From CAZSLC01 sp964607675 (GTDB lineage: Bacteria > Bacteroidota > Bacteroidia > Bacteroidales > UBA932): a stretch of DNA of 36,281 nt. The notes beneath the pieces were generated by a model that was given only the letters and a program-made list of their open reading frames with translations, did no database searches and was not told the DNA's origin. Position 1 is the stretch's first letter. Each line of letters opens with the position of its first letter. Below are positions 1-8,242 of this stretch, piece by piece. Position numbers and translations under genes: made by a program. The DNA lies in NCBI GenBank assembly GCA_964607675.1, contig CAZSLC010000019.1, positions 1 to 36,281 on the forward strand. Reading direction: 5' to 3'.

Positions 1-21
1 GTTCGAGTCTCGTTTTCCGCT
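1..21 (+). tRNA. 3' end of a tRNA, probably tRNA-Gly (partial)
   Basis: The window opens inside a T-loop (GTTCGAGTC) followed by the 3' acceptor strand TTTCCGC at 14-20 and a T discriminator at 21. Bacteroidales tRNA-Gly genes that begin GCGGAAA have this ending, so the 5' part should lie just outside the window. A terminator hairpin follows at once, as expected for a tRNA gene. The anticodon is not visible, so the isotype is an inference. No CCA is encoded. Confidence 0.5.
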
Positions 22-23
22 CA

Positions 24-50
24 AAAGGTCTTCTTCGGAAGGCCTTTCTT
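24..50 (+). terminator. Intrinsic terminator after the partial tRNA
   Basis: A 10-bp stem with one G-U pair (24-33 with 38-47) closes a TTCG tetraloop at 34-37 and is followed by a T-rich stretch (CTTTATT). It starts three bases after the end of the tRNA. Confidence 0.75.
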
Positions 51-87
51 TATTATATACTCGAACGAGCGACCCTGCGTCCCAATA

Positions 88-140
88 AACAAGGGTGCGA
101 GGTAATCCCACGCAAGTGGGTTCGAGTCTCGTTTTCCGCT
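88..140 (+). other. tRNA-like remnant with a GCAA hairpin
   Basis: Upstream of the second tRNA 3' end, the bases at 92-103 resemble the 3' anticodon-stem and variable region of tRNA-Gly. They are followed by a perfect 5-bp hairpin, CCCAC-GCAA-GTGGG, at 107-120, and then the T-arm and acceptor strand (120-140). No matching 5' acceptor strand or D-arm can be found upstream, so this cannot fold as a complete tRNA. It is best read as a degenerate tRNA pseudogene or att-site scar. Confidence 0.4.
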
Positions 141-174
141 TGATTTGAATGAGCGACCCTGTGTTCCAATGGGC

Positions 175-204
175 TTGTGTGTTAAAAAAAAGTTTATATC
201 TTTG
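175..204 (+). promoter_or_regulatory. Bacteroidota-type promoter for susC
   Basis: A -7 box TATCTTTG (197-204, fits TAnnTTTG) lies 19 bases after a TTG at 175-177. The spacing fits the primary sigma factor of Bacteroides. The predicted leader to the susC start is about 40 nt. Confidence 0.6.
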
Positions 205-251
205 CGATTCAAAAATACAAAAAGCACTTTTAGTAACAAATTTTTTAACTT

Positions 252-3200
252 ATGAGAAAAATTAAATTATTATGTGTTTCAGTGATGTTGTTAGTTTCGG
301 GCGTTATGTTCGCTCAAAACAATAACATCAAGGGAACCATTTATGATGGCAAAACAGGAGAACCTGTTCCATTTGCGTCGATTGTACTTAAAGGAACTTC
401 AGTTGGTGTTGCCTCAGATGAAAATGGACAATATACCATTAATGCACCAAAAAATGGAACCTTAATCGTTAGTTCGATTGGTTTCAAAAACAGCGAAGTT
501 TCAATTGATGGTAAATTGGTATTAAACATTACATTGAACGCGGATACCGAGTTCCTTGATGATGTTGTAGTTGTAGCTTATGGTGTAGCTAAGAAAGAGT
601 CTGTAACAGGGGCTATTTCTTCAGTTAAATCTGCAGCTATTGAAAAAAGACCTCTTTCAAGCGTCTCTGGAGCTCTTGAAGGACAAGCAGCAGGTGTTAT
701 GGTAAACAACACTTATGGAGAGCCTGGTAGTGATGCAACTATTAGAATTCGTGGATTCAGTTCTGTAAATGGATCAAATGCTCCATTGTATGTTATAGAT
801 GGTGTGCCATTTGGTGGCAACCTTTCTGACCTAAACTCAGCCGATATAGAAAGTATGACAGTACTTAAAGATGCTACTTCTGCAGCACTTTATGGTAGCC
901 GTGCCTCAAATGGTGTTATCTTGATTACAACCAAGAGAGGTTCTTCAGAGAAAGTATCTATTAAAGCAACTGTAAACCAAGGTGTTTATACTCGTGGTAT
1001 CCCTGAGTATGATAGAATGGGTGCAGATGATTTCATGGAAACAATGTGGACTGGTTATAAGAATTACTTAATGAGTTCTAATCCTACTAAATACCCAACA
1101 CAAGAGATAGCTTCAGCAGAAGCATCTAACTCATTGATTTCAGGTATTTTGAAATATAATATCTATAACAAAGCAGACAATGAGTTATTTGATAACAATG
1201 GTAAGTTAGTATCAGGCGCAGCTATTCGTTCAGGATATGACGATCTTAACTGGTACGATTATATCGAACGTATTGGTCATAGACAAGACTATTTAATCAG
1301 TGGTGACGCCGCTTCAGAGAAAGCTCAAGTTTATTTTTCTGTAGGTTACCTTGATGAAAACGGTTATATTAAAAAATCAGACTTCTCACGTTGGTCAGGT
1401 CGTGTCAATGCAAGCATCACCCCTAAAAAATGGATTAAAGCTGGTATTACACTGTCAGGATCTTATCAAACTAAAAATTTGACATCAGATGGTTCTGCAT
1501 CATTTGCGAATCCATTTATGTATGCAAGAAATATTGCCCCTATATATCCTGTATATCTTCACGACATGGAGACAGGCGAGTATCTTCTTGATGGAAATAA
1601 ACAAAAACAATATGATGATGGTAGCACATACAATCGTCCTCAATATAATGGGCGCCACGTCATTTGGGAAAGAGAATTGGATATGGATAAAACCATCAGA
1701 ACAACTCTAAACTCAACTGCATTTTTAGATATTAAATTCCTAAAAGACTTCACTTTCTCTGTTAAAGCAGACATCTCTTTAAGAAATGATGAGAACCAAG
1801 GTTACAACAATGCTATCATTGGTGATGGTCAGGGAAATAAAGGTAGAGCTAAAAGAGAAATTTATAATTATAAAAATTATACTTTCCAACAACAACTTAC
1901 TTGGGCTAAAGAGTTTGATAAACACAATGTTGACGTCCTCATAGGTCACGAGAACTTTGATTATCAATATGAATACATATATGGATATAAGACTACCGAG
2001 ATATTTGAAGGGGCAACAGACCTTATCAACTTCACCGATATTACCTCTCTTACAAGCTATTATTCAGGATATAGAATTGAGAGTTATTTAGGACGTGCTC
2101 GTTACAATTATCTTAATAAATATTTCTTTGAAGGTTCATATCGTCGTGATGGAAGTTCACGCTTTGCTCACGATAAGAGATGGGGTAACTTCTGGTCATT
2201 AGGTGGTACATGGCTTATCAGCAAAGAGGGATTCATGGCAAATGCAAAAAATATTGATATGCTTAAGCTACGTGCTTCATATGGACAAGTAGGTAATGAT
2301 GCTTCAGCAGGTTATTATGCATATATGGCACTATATTCACTTGTTCAAAATGGCAATATTGGAGGTGCATATAAAACACAATTAGAGGCTAACGACCTTG
2401 TTTGGGAATCAACAAACTCTTTCAGTGTTGCATTGGAAGGGAGGTTCTTCGATAGACTAAATGTTACATTGGAATATTTTGACAAACGTTCAAAAGATTT
2501 ATTGTTTGATGTTTACAATCCTCTATCAGCAGGTGGTACGAATACTGGTTCTGCAGAATCAACTATTACCAAGAACATTGGATCAGTATCAAACAAAGGT
2601 ATAGAACTTCAAGCAGACATAGACATTATCCAGACAAGAGATTGGAATTGGAATTTTGGTATCAATGCTACATGGCTTAAAAATACCATTCTATCACTTC
2701 CTGAACAAAACAGAGAAAATGGTATTATCAATGGTACTAAGAAATATATGGAAGGACACGGACTATATGATTTCTGGATGTATCAATATGTAGGTGTTGA
2801 CCAAATGAATGGTAATGCATTGTATCTACCTGACCTTGAAGATTACTATATCGGTGATCCTCTTGCAGATGACACAAGAACCAAAGTCCCAGCAGAGTAT
2901 GTAACAACCATCAACGGCGTTGATTATGTTACATATACCTCATATGCTAAAAAAGATTGGAGCGGATCCTCACTTCCAAAAGTGTATGGTAGTTTCAATA
3001 CAAGTTTGTCATGGAAAGGTTTAGATTTGTCGGCATTGTTTACATACGCCCTTGGTGGGAAGGTTATTGACTATTCATACCAAAGCATGATGTCTGCAAC
3101 TACTAATCCACGCTCACTACACACTGATCTATTAAATTCTTGGAGTGGAGCCCCTGCTGGAATGACTGAGACATCAGCTGACCGTATCAGCCCTACAGCT

Positions 3201-3491
3201 ATTCCTGTTATTGACTTCCAAAGGAGTCAATATACTAACTCTACTTCTACAAGATTTTTGATGAGTGGTAATTATTTAGTTCTAAAAAATATCTCTTTGA
3301 GTTATAGTTTGCCTAAACGAGTAGTTAAGAAAATGGATATGCAAAACTTCTCAATAGTTGCTTCTGTGGAGAATGCGTTTACACTATCAGCTAAGAAAGG
3401 GATGAACCCTCAACAAAGCCTAGGCGGTACTATAGACAACTACTTCAATACACCAAGAGTGTTCACACTAGGACTTAATGTTAAATTTTAA
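252..3491 (+). CDS. SusC-family TonB-dependent outer-membrane transporter
   Basis: This is a 1079-residue SusC/RagA-type receptor that imports a ligand across the outer membrane using TonB energy. It has a signal peptide (residues 1-21, ending VMFAQ), a carboxypeptidase-D-regulatory-like domain (about 25-105), a TonB-box-like DDVVVVAYG, and a plug with the family signature LKDATSAALYGSRASNGV. A long beta-barrel follows and ends in the C-terminal aromatic signature LGLNVKF. Length is typical for the family. susD follows after 14 bases, so the two form one unit. No glycosidase, sulfatase, peptidase or regulator adjoins the pair, so the ligand (glycan, peptide or other) cannot be assigned. Confidence 0.95.
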   Translation: MRKIKLLCVSVMLLVSGVMFAQNNNIKGTIYDGKTGEPVPFASIVLKGTSVGVASDENGQYTINAPKNGTLIVSSIGFKNSEVSIDGKLVLNITLNADTEFLDDVVVVAYGVAKKESVTGAISSVKSAAIEKRPLSSVSGALEGQAAGVMVNNTYGEPGSDATIRIRGFSSVNGSNAPLYVIDGVPFGGNLSDLNSADIESMTVLKDATSAALYGSRASNGVILITTKRGSSEKVSIKATVNQGVYTRGIPEYDRMGADDFMETMWTGYKNYLMSSNPTKYPTQEIASAEASNSLISGILKYNIYNKADNELFDNNGKLVSGAAIRSGYDDLNWYDYIERIGHRQDYLISGDAASEKAQVYFSVGYLDENGYIKKSDFSRWSGRVNASITPKKWIKAGITLSGSYQTKNLTSDGSASFANPFMYARNIAPIYPVYLHDMETGEYLLDGNKQKQYDDGSTYNRPQYNGRHVIWERELDMDKTIRTTLNSTAFLDIKFLKDFTFSVKADISLRNDENQGYNNAIIGDGQGNKGRAKREIYNYKNYTFQQQLTWAKEFDKHNVDVLIGHENFDYQYEYIYGYKTTEIFEGATDLINFTDITSLTSYYSGYRIESYLGRARYNYLNKYFFEGSYRRDGSSRFAHDKRWGNFWSLGGTWLISKEGFMANAKNIDMLKLRASYGQVGNDASAGYYAYMALYSLVQNGNIGGAYKTQLEANDLVWESTNSFSVALEGRFFDRLNVTLEYFDKRSKDLLFDVYNPLSAGGTNTGSAESTITKNIGSVSNKGIELQADIDIIQTRDWNWNFGINATWLKNTILSLPEQNRENGIINGTKKYMEGHGLYDFWMYQYVGVDQMNGNALYLPDLEDYYIGDPLADDTRTKVPAEYVTTINGVDYVTYTSYAKKDWSGSSLPKVYGSFNTSLSWKGLDLSALFTYALGGKVIDYSYQSMMSATTNPRSLHTDLLNSWSGAPAGMTETSADRISPTAIPVIDFQRSQYTNSTSTRFLMSGNYLVLKNISLSYSLPKRVVKKMDMQNFSIVASVENAFTLSAKKGMNPQQSLGGTIDNYFNTPRVFTLGLNVKF

Positions 3492-3505
3492 TTGGAGAGA
3501 CAATT

Positions 3506-5050
3506 ATGAAAAGAATATTTATATTATTAAGCACAGTTGCTATGACACTCGCTCTGGCAAGTTGCTCGAAAGACTATCTTAACACCAAGCCATCAGCTTC
3601 GACAGGTACTGCTACTATATTTGAAACTACTAAAAATGCTAAGTTGGCAGTTAATGGTATTAATAAATTGATGACCCGTCAATTGTTGGGAAGTCAAGGA
3701 TTTAATGGCGAAGGTACTATCAAAATGTATTATGGAAACTATCCTGGAAATGACTTTTTTGTTAACATGGCTGGATGGTCACCTATAATTAATGGTGATT
3801 TATTTGAAGATAAAGACTCAAGATATGACTATTATCCTTGGTATTACTACTATATGCTTATCGGTAATGCTAACCCTATTATAGAATACATTGACAAAGC
3901 AGAGGGACTACAAACAGAGAGAGATTTTATCAAGGCGCAAGCGTTGACATTTAGAGCTTATAGTTTTATGATGTTGTCTCAACTTTATTGCGTAAGGTGG
4001 AGTGATTCCAACAACGGAGCTGAAAAAGGTTTGATGTTGAGAGTTGACAACTCTACAGGAGATCTTGCAAGATCGACAATGTCTCAAACTTATGCTCAGA
4101 TATATTCAGACCTTGATCAAGCCATTGCTTTATTCAAAAGTTCAGGACTTAAGAGATCAGAGAACTACGACGTCGATATAAATGTAGCTTATGCAACATA
4201 TGCCCGTGCTGCTCTTAATAAAGAAGATTATGCAAAGGCAGCTGAAATGGCTACGTTAGCAAAAACTGGCTATCCTTTGATGAATAATGAAGATTATAGA
4301 GCTGGATTCTGCAATCCAACTTCAGAATGGATTTGGAGCAGTTATGGTGGAGAGACTGAAACATTGTATTATTACTCATACTTTGCATATATAGCTTACA
4401 CATCAAGTGCAAGTGTTGTAAGAAACTATCCAAGATGTATTAGCAAAGAGTTGTTCGAAAAAATCCCACAAACTGATATTCGTAAAACAATGTTTGCAGA
4501 TCCTACCATAAAAGCTGGGTATCAATATGACGCAACCACTGGTCAAGCTAATAAATTAATGACTGCAGACTATAAAGCCAAATATCCTAATATGGACCCA
4601 AGATCTAAAATATGGGCTTGGATGCAGTTTAAAATTGCAGCTAATGTCAATCCAGGCGTCGGCCACCTTAATCACTTCCGTTCTTCAGAAATGGAGTTGA
4701 TTATTGCTGAAGCAAACTATTTCCTTGGCAATTATACAGAGGCTCAAAACGCATTAGTTAGATTGAACAAGGGAACTGGACGTGACTTATCATTTGTACC
4801 TTCACCAGATATTCTTAATGAAATCAAATTCTACAGAGCTATTGAGCTTTGGGGTGAAGGTTTCGACTGGTTTGACCACAAACGTTGGGGAGATGGTATC
4901 TCACGTAAGTCTCTTTCAGACAATGGTAATTTTATTGAAGCACTTGCTGTATCATATGGTCCTCATGAAAAATCAAATTGGACATGGGTACTTCCTTCAA
5001 AAGAGACTGACTACAACAAACTTGCAAAAGAATTTGCAGCAGCGCAATAG
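3506..5050 (+). CDS. SusD/RagB-family surface lipoprotein
   Basis: This 514-residue lipoprotein is the partner of the upstream SusC. SusD proteins form the lid of the SusC barrel and capture ligand at the cell surface. It has a lipoprotein signal with lipobox LASC and lipidated Cys20. Helical TPR-like segments follow (for example FIKAQALTFRAYSFMMLSQL), and the family C-terminal region ELWGEGFDWFDHKRWGDG is present. Length and layout are normal for RagB/SusD. A GGAGA-type sequence lies upstream of the start. The gene ends just before a strong terminator, closing a two-gene operon. Confidence 0.95.
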   Translation: MKRIFILLSTVAMTLALASCSKDYLNTKPSASTGTATIFETTKNAKLAVNGINKLMTRQLLGSQGFNGEGTIKMYYGNYPGNDFFVNMAGWSPIINGDLFEDKDSRYDYYPWYYYYMLIGNANPIIEYIDKAEGLQTERDFIKAQALTFRAYSFMMLSQLYCVRWSDSNNGAEKGLMLRVDNSTGDLARSTMSQTYAQIYSDLDQAIALFKSSGLKRSENYDVDINVAYATYARAALNKEDYAKAAEMATLAKTGYPLMNNEDYRAGFCNPTSEWIWSSYGGETETLYYYSYFAYIAYTSSASVVRNYPRCISKELFEKIPQTDIRKTMFADPTIKAGYQYDATTGQANKLMTADYKAKYPNMDPRSKIWAWMQFKIAANVNPGVGHLNHFRSSEMELIIAEANYFLGNYTEAQNALVRLNKGTGRDLSFVPSPDILNEIKFYRAIELWGEGFDWFDHKRWGDGISRKSLSDNGNFIEALAVSYGPHEKSNWTWVLPSKETDYNKLAKEFAAAQ

Positions 5051-5070
5051 TCTAATCTTATAATACAATT

Positions 5071-5113
5071 AAATAGGGTGACTAAAATAACTTTAGTCAC
5101 CCTATTTTTTTTC
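5071..5113 (+). terminator. Strong intrinsic terminator after susD
   Basis: A perfect 16-bp stem (5071-5086 with 5092-5107, loop ATAAC) runs into a T tract on the plus strand. It sits between two convergent units and could also help to stop the minus-strand cyclophilin transcript, although the T run on that side is weak. Confidence 0.9.
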
Positions 5114-5125
5114 TCTTTATTGCAA

Positions 5126-5809
5126 TTACAATATCCTTGCCTTTTTAATCCTTACATCCTTTACAGGGCGGTCATTTTGATCTGTAGCAACACGTTGAAT
5201 AGCATCAACAACATCTAATCCTTTAACTACTTCTCCGAATACTGTGTATTGTCCGTCGAGGTGAGGGGTTCCTCCAACTGTTTTATAAACCTCCCTCATC
5301 TCTGGTGTCAATTTTACAGTGCCCCCTGTTCTTTCGTCAATTTTTTTCTGTTGGGCATCAAGTCCATCCTCATCAAATGTTTTCCCCCAGACAATGTAAA
5401 ATTGTGAGCCTGCAGAGGCCATTTGTGGATTCACATCATTGCCTTCCCTTGCAGCTGCAAGTACCCCTCTTTTATGAAAAATAGTGGGAATATGAAACTC
5501 AGCGGGTATTGTGTAGTCAGGGCCACCTTCACCAAGCATTTGCCCAGATGCAGCAGTTTTTGAATTAGGGTCTCCACTTTGAATCATAAAATCTTTAATT
5601 ACTCTATGAAATAGTACGCCATCAAAATAATTCTCATTAATCAACTTAATGTAATTGTCGCGGTGGAGAGGGGTTTCATCGTAAAGGACCAACTCAATAT
5701 CACCCATATCAGTTTCAAGGACAAAATGGGTCCTTTGATCTTTAGGAGTGCACCCTGCAATGGTAAAGGCTGCTACAAATAGTAGCAATAATTGTTTGAA
5801 ATGTTTCAT
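5126..5809 (-). CDS. Cyclophilin-type peptidyl-prolyl cis-trans isomerase, lipoprotein
   Basis: This 227-residue protein is expected to isomerise Xaa-Pro bonds in periplasmic or envelope proteins. The N-terminus is a lipoprotein signal with lipobox IAGC (Cys20). The cyclophilin fold follows, with the signature FHRVIKDFMIQSGDP at about 67-81, which includes catalytic-pocket residues Arg69, Phe74 and Gln77. SQFYIVWG and GQYTVFGEVVKGLD are present further on. An insertion of about 20 residues (DEDGLDAQQKKIDERTGG) separates these blocks, as in many Bacteroidetes cyclophilins. It lies 13 bases downstream of the MATE gene and is probably co-transcribed with it. Confidence 0.93.
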   Translation of the reverse strand: MKHFKQLLLLFVAAFTIAGCTPKDQRTHFVLETDMGDIELVLYDETPLHRDNYIKLINENYFDGVLFHRVIKDFMIQSGDPNSKTAASGQMLGEGGPDYTIPAEFHIPTIFHKRGVLAAAREGNDVNPQMASAGSQFYIVWGKTFDEDGLDAQQKKIDERTGGTVKLTPEMREVYKTVGGTPHLDGQYTVFGEVVKGLDVVDAIQRVATDQNDRPVKDVRIKKARIL

Positions 5810-5822
5810 AAATGTTATGTTT

Positions 5823-7175
5823 TTAAAGTGAGTTTTCTTTAACTATTCTCTTTGACAATTTGTTGAATCTAAGATAGAATAGGGTGGAGGCAAATATGAG
5901 TCCCAGCATTAGGCCAATCCAAACACCCACTGGACCCAATTTGCAGATAAATCCCAATACATAAGCACTTGGAAGACATACACAGTAGTAAGAAATGGCG
6001 GAAAACATCAAAGGAACAGTGGTATCCTTCAGTCCTCTTAATGAACTCATGCTTGATAGTTGTATTGCATCAAATATTTGGAACAAAGAGAGAACAATAA
6101 TTAGAGAGGAGGCAATAGAGGTAGCATTGACATCTGGGGTAAACAATGGGGGAATGGAGTGCCTAAAGATAATAAAAATGAGGCCAGCACTTCCCATTAG
6201 AAATGCACTCATATGGATGGAGGCCTTCCCTGCCATCCTCATCTCAACATAGTTGCCCCCTCCGTACTGATGAGACACCCTGATTGTAGCTGCTGCCCCG
6301 ATACCAGTGGCAATCATAAATGAGAGGTGGCTCAAACTCTGTGCTATTTGGTGGGCGGCGAGTTCGTATTTGCCCATCCATCCCACCATTATTGCTGCAA
6401 AGCTAAATGCAGTAACTTCCAACAAACTCTGAAATGATATAGGGAGGGAAATTTTAAAAATATCTTTTATGTATTTCCAATCGAAAAATGGCCATTTAAT
6501 TATTTTTAAATATTGATTATACTCTTTTTTACAAATAAATAATAATATAAATAAAGCTGTAGCCAACAATCTCGTTGTAAGTGTAGAGTATGCAGCACCA
6601 GCGACGCCATATGCTGGAAATCCCAAATGACCATATATAAGTACCCAGTTGAGGAAGATATTCAAAACATTGACAAAAAGTGTTATCCACATTGCATTTT
6701 TTGTGTTGCCAATCCCATCTGAGAAAAATCGAGTGGTAAAGAAAATAGCGGCAGGGAACATTGTGAACACAATAATAGAATAGTACTGGTGTGCATATTT
6801 AAACACCTCTGGGTCTTGCCCCATTTTTCCCATAAATGGGAGTACGCTCCCCATTATCCCAGAAAGAATAACTCCTAAAATAAAATTCAAAATAATGGCG
6901 TTTCCAAGCAATTTACCCACCTCTTTTGAGTCACCTTTACCGAAGCTCTGTCCTACCAGAGGGGTGATTCCTTGGCAAAAACCAATGCAAAACACTAAAC
7001 CAATAATAAAAATAGCATTGGCAAACGACGTCCCTGCTAATTGTGCGGCCCCTAAATGTCCGACCATAACATTGTCGGCAAGTTGCATCACCACCTGCCC
7101 AGCTTGGGTTATCATTACTGGGAATGCCACCTTGAGATTCCTTTTATAGAATGGGAAATAATCTTTTAGTTTCAT
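5823..7175 (-). CDS. MATE-family multidrug/toxin exporter
   Basis: This 450-residue integral membrane protein has about 12 predicted transmembrane helices arranged as two similar halves. MATE proteins expel drugs or metabolites in exchange for Na+ or H+. The N-terminal half contains AGQVVMQLADNVMVGHLGAAQLAG and GITPLVGQSFGKGD, both characteristic of the NorM/MATE fold. Length is typical. The substrate cannot be inferred. It is the first gene of a minus-strand pair with the cyclophilin. Its -7 box is so close to the start that the transcript may have almost no leader. Confidence 0.92.
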   Translation of the reverse strand: MKLKDYFPFYKRNLKVAFPVMITQAGQVVMQLADNVMVGHLGAAQLAGTSFANAIFIIGLVFCIGFCQGITPLVGQSFGKGDSKEVGKLLGNAIILNFILGVILSGIMGSVLPFMGKMGQDPEVFKYAHQYYSIIVFTMFPAAIFFTTRFFSDGIGNTKNAMWITLFVNVLNIFLNWVLIYGHLGFPAYGVAGAAYSTLTTRLLATALFILLFICKKEYNQYLKIIKWPFFDWKYIKDIFKISLPISFQSLLEVTAFSFAAIMVGWMGKYELAAHQIAQSLSHLSFMIATGIGAAATIRVSHQYGGGNYVEMRMAGKASIHMSAFLMGSAGLIFIIFRHSIPPLFTPDVNATSIASSLIIVLSLFQIFDAIQLSSMSSLRGLKDTTVPLMFSAISYYCVCLPSAYVLGFICKLGPVGVWIGLMLGLIFASTLFYLRFNKLSKRIVKENSL

Positions 7176-7182
7176 AAGGGGG

Positions 7183-7190
7183 CAAATATA
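7183..7190 (-). promoter_or_regulatory. -7 box for the MATE gene
   Basis: Read on the minus strand this is TATATTTG, an exact TAnnTTTG match. Only seven bases separate it from the ATG at 7175, implying a very short or absent 5' leader. No clear -33 TTTG was found at the usual spacing. Confidence 0.45.
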
Positions 7191-7224
7191 CCAACATTTT
7201 GCTAAGAATACTCTTATATTATTA

Positions 7225-7254
7225 TTTGATTTTTAAAAAAAAATAATACCTTTG
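7225..7254 (+). promoter_or_regulatory. Promoter of tRNA-Leu
   Basis: TTTG at 7225-7228 and TACCTTTG at 7247-7254 are separated by 18 bases. The tRNA begins 12 bases further on, consistent with a start site just upstream of the mature 5' end. Confidence 0.7.
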
Positions 7255-7266
7255 CACTCTATTTTT

Positions 7267-7352
7267 GCTCGAGTGGTGGAATAGGTAGACACGCAGGACT
7301 TAAAATCCTGTGGGCAGCAATGCCTGTACGGGTTCGATTCCCGTCTCGAGCA
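7267..7352 (+). tRNA. tRNA-Leu (anticodon UAA)
   Basis: An 86-nt class II tRNA. The acceptor stem GCTCGAG (7267-7273) pairs with CTCGAGC (7345-7351), followed by an A discriminator at 7352 as expected for leucine. The anticodon arm is CAGGA-CTTAAAA-TCCTG, giving anticodon TAA. A long variable arm precedes the T-arm GGTTCGATTCC. The CCA end is not encoded. A consensus promoter precedes it. The convergent lipoprotein gene ends only 11 bases beyond the tRNA. Confidence 0.97.
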
Positions 7353-7363
7353 CAACAAAACAA

Positions 7364-8242
7364 TTATTCTTGATTGATTGTGTAGGTGAATAATTTCTCT
7401 ATTTCACCTTCTCCGATAGTAAATATTAAATTGTGTGTTTTGGGATTACCAGAATTGTTCGCTGCTACTGTTATTGTTGTTATTTCACCTGGGTCTCCTG
7501 TCCCTTGAGAGAGTGTGACTCCCTCGTTTACAGTTGCTTTCCATTTATAATTAGAGTCTATTCTTAGGTCAAACGACCCACCTATTGTTGGAATGGATTT
7601 AGATGTTGGGTTGAATGTTGCGATAGGATCGGGAGCTTTAGTTTGAGTGATTACTATAGGAGCTTTCGCAATATCAGTGCCATTGGTACATTCGAAGGTG
7701 ATTTGATATTTGTTCTCATTGAGTGTTAAGTTGGGTGGAATGGTTGCGATGATATCAAGTGTGTCTTTACCCCCTGCGGTTTTTGAAAGTGTAACACTAT
7801 TTGAGGAGATACTTGATGCCCATGACAAATTGGATTTGAGATTAATAATGACTTCCCCCCCTTTGTGGTCTATTATATCTGTTGATGAGGTGGCAGTAAT
7901 TACCGGGATGGTATTACCTTGGGTTATAGCAACGTTTGCTATTGAATAATTGCTTGTATTTGAGGCTGTGAAATAGACAATAAGTTTTTTTTCAATACCA
8001 TCTATGTTAGGGGCAATGGTGATCTTGGCCGTTGATCCGCTCTGACCATATTCGGGGGTTACTGTTGTTTCTGCATTGACTATTTTCACTTTCCATACAT
8101 AATTTGAGGTGACAACAATATCAAATTCACCCCCTTCAGGACCACACTCTATAGTGGTTGGAGTGACTGATACAGTGGGCATTGGGGAGCAAGAGGTAAT
8201 CATCACTATCAATGAAATGATAAATATTAATTTTTTATTCAT
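7364..8242 (-). CDS. Lipoprotein with three BACON-like repeats
   Basis: A 292-residue predicted lipoprotein (lipobox ITSC, Cys18) made of three beta-sandwich repeats, at about 25-110, 113-203 and 205-292. Each carries a GG-x-F/V-x-I/L-x-SN-x-x-W-like core: GGEFDIVVTSNYVWK, GGEVIINLKSNLSWA and GGSFDLRIDSNYKWK. Each ends in an I-T/N-Q strand (ITQG, ITQTK, INQE). This is the BACON pattern of Bacteroidetes surface proteins, where such domains often bind glycan or mucin or act as spacers. No catalytic domain is present. The start overlaps the purN stop by four bases (ATGA), so translation is probably coupled to purN. The exact function is unknown. Confidence 0.85.
   Translation of the reverse strand: MNKKLIFIISLIVMITSCSPMPTVSVTPTTIECGPEGGEFDIVVTSNYVWKVKIVNAETTVTPEYGQSGSTAKITIAPNIDGIEKKLIVYFTASNTSNYSIANVAITQGNTIPVITATSSTDIIDHKGGEVIINLKSNLSWASSISSNSVTLSKTAGGKDTLDIIATIPPNLTLNENKYQITFECTNGTDIAKAPIVITQTKAPDPIATFNPTSKSIPTIGGSFDLRIDSNYKWKATVNEGVTLSQGTGDPGEITTITVAANNSGNPKTHNLIFTIGEGEIEKLFTYTINQE

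Larger units (their letters stand above)
1..170 (+). repeat. Two-part direct repeat derived from a tRNA 3' end
   Basis: Two segments occur twice in the same order. The 21-base tRNA 3' end at 1-21 recurs exactly at 120-140. A 24-base segment at 63-86, starting GAACGAGCGACCC, recurs at 147-170 with three differences, each C in the first copy and T in the second. In the first copy the two segments are separated by the terminator; in the second by only six bases. The arrangement looks like a local duplication with loss of the terminator, or the scar of an element that inserted at a tRNA 3' end. No integrase gene is visible nearby. Confidence 0.6.

Noticed and set aside
107..140. A complete functional tRNA at the second copy of the tRNA 3' end
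   Set aside because: No 5' acceptor strand, D-arm or anticodon arm that would pair with it is found upstream.
21..239. Minus-strand frame with a repeated IGTQGRSF peptide
   Set aside because: The repeated peptide and its RDSNP segment are the antisense translation of the tRNA 3' ends and the repeats beside them, a well-known source of false proteins.
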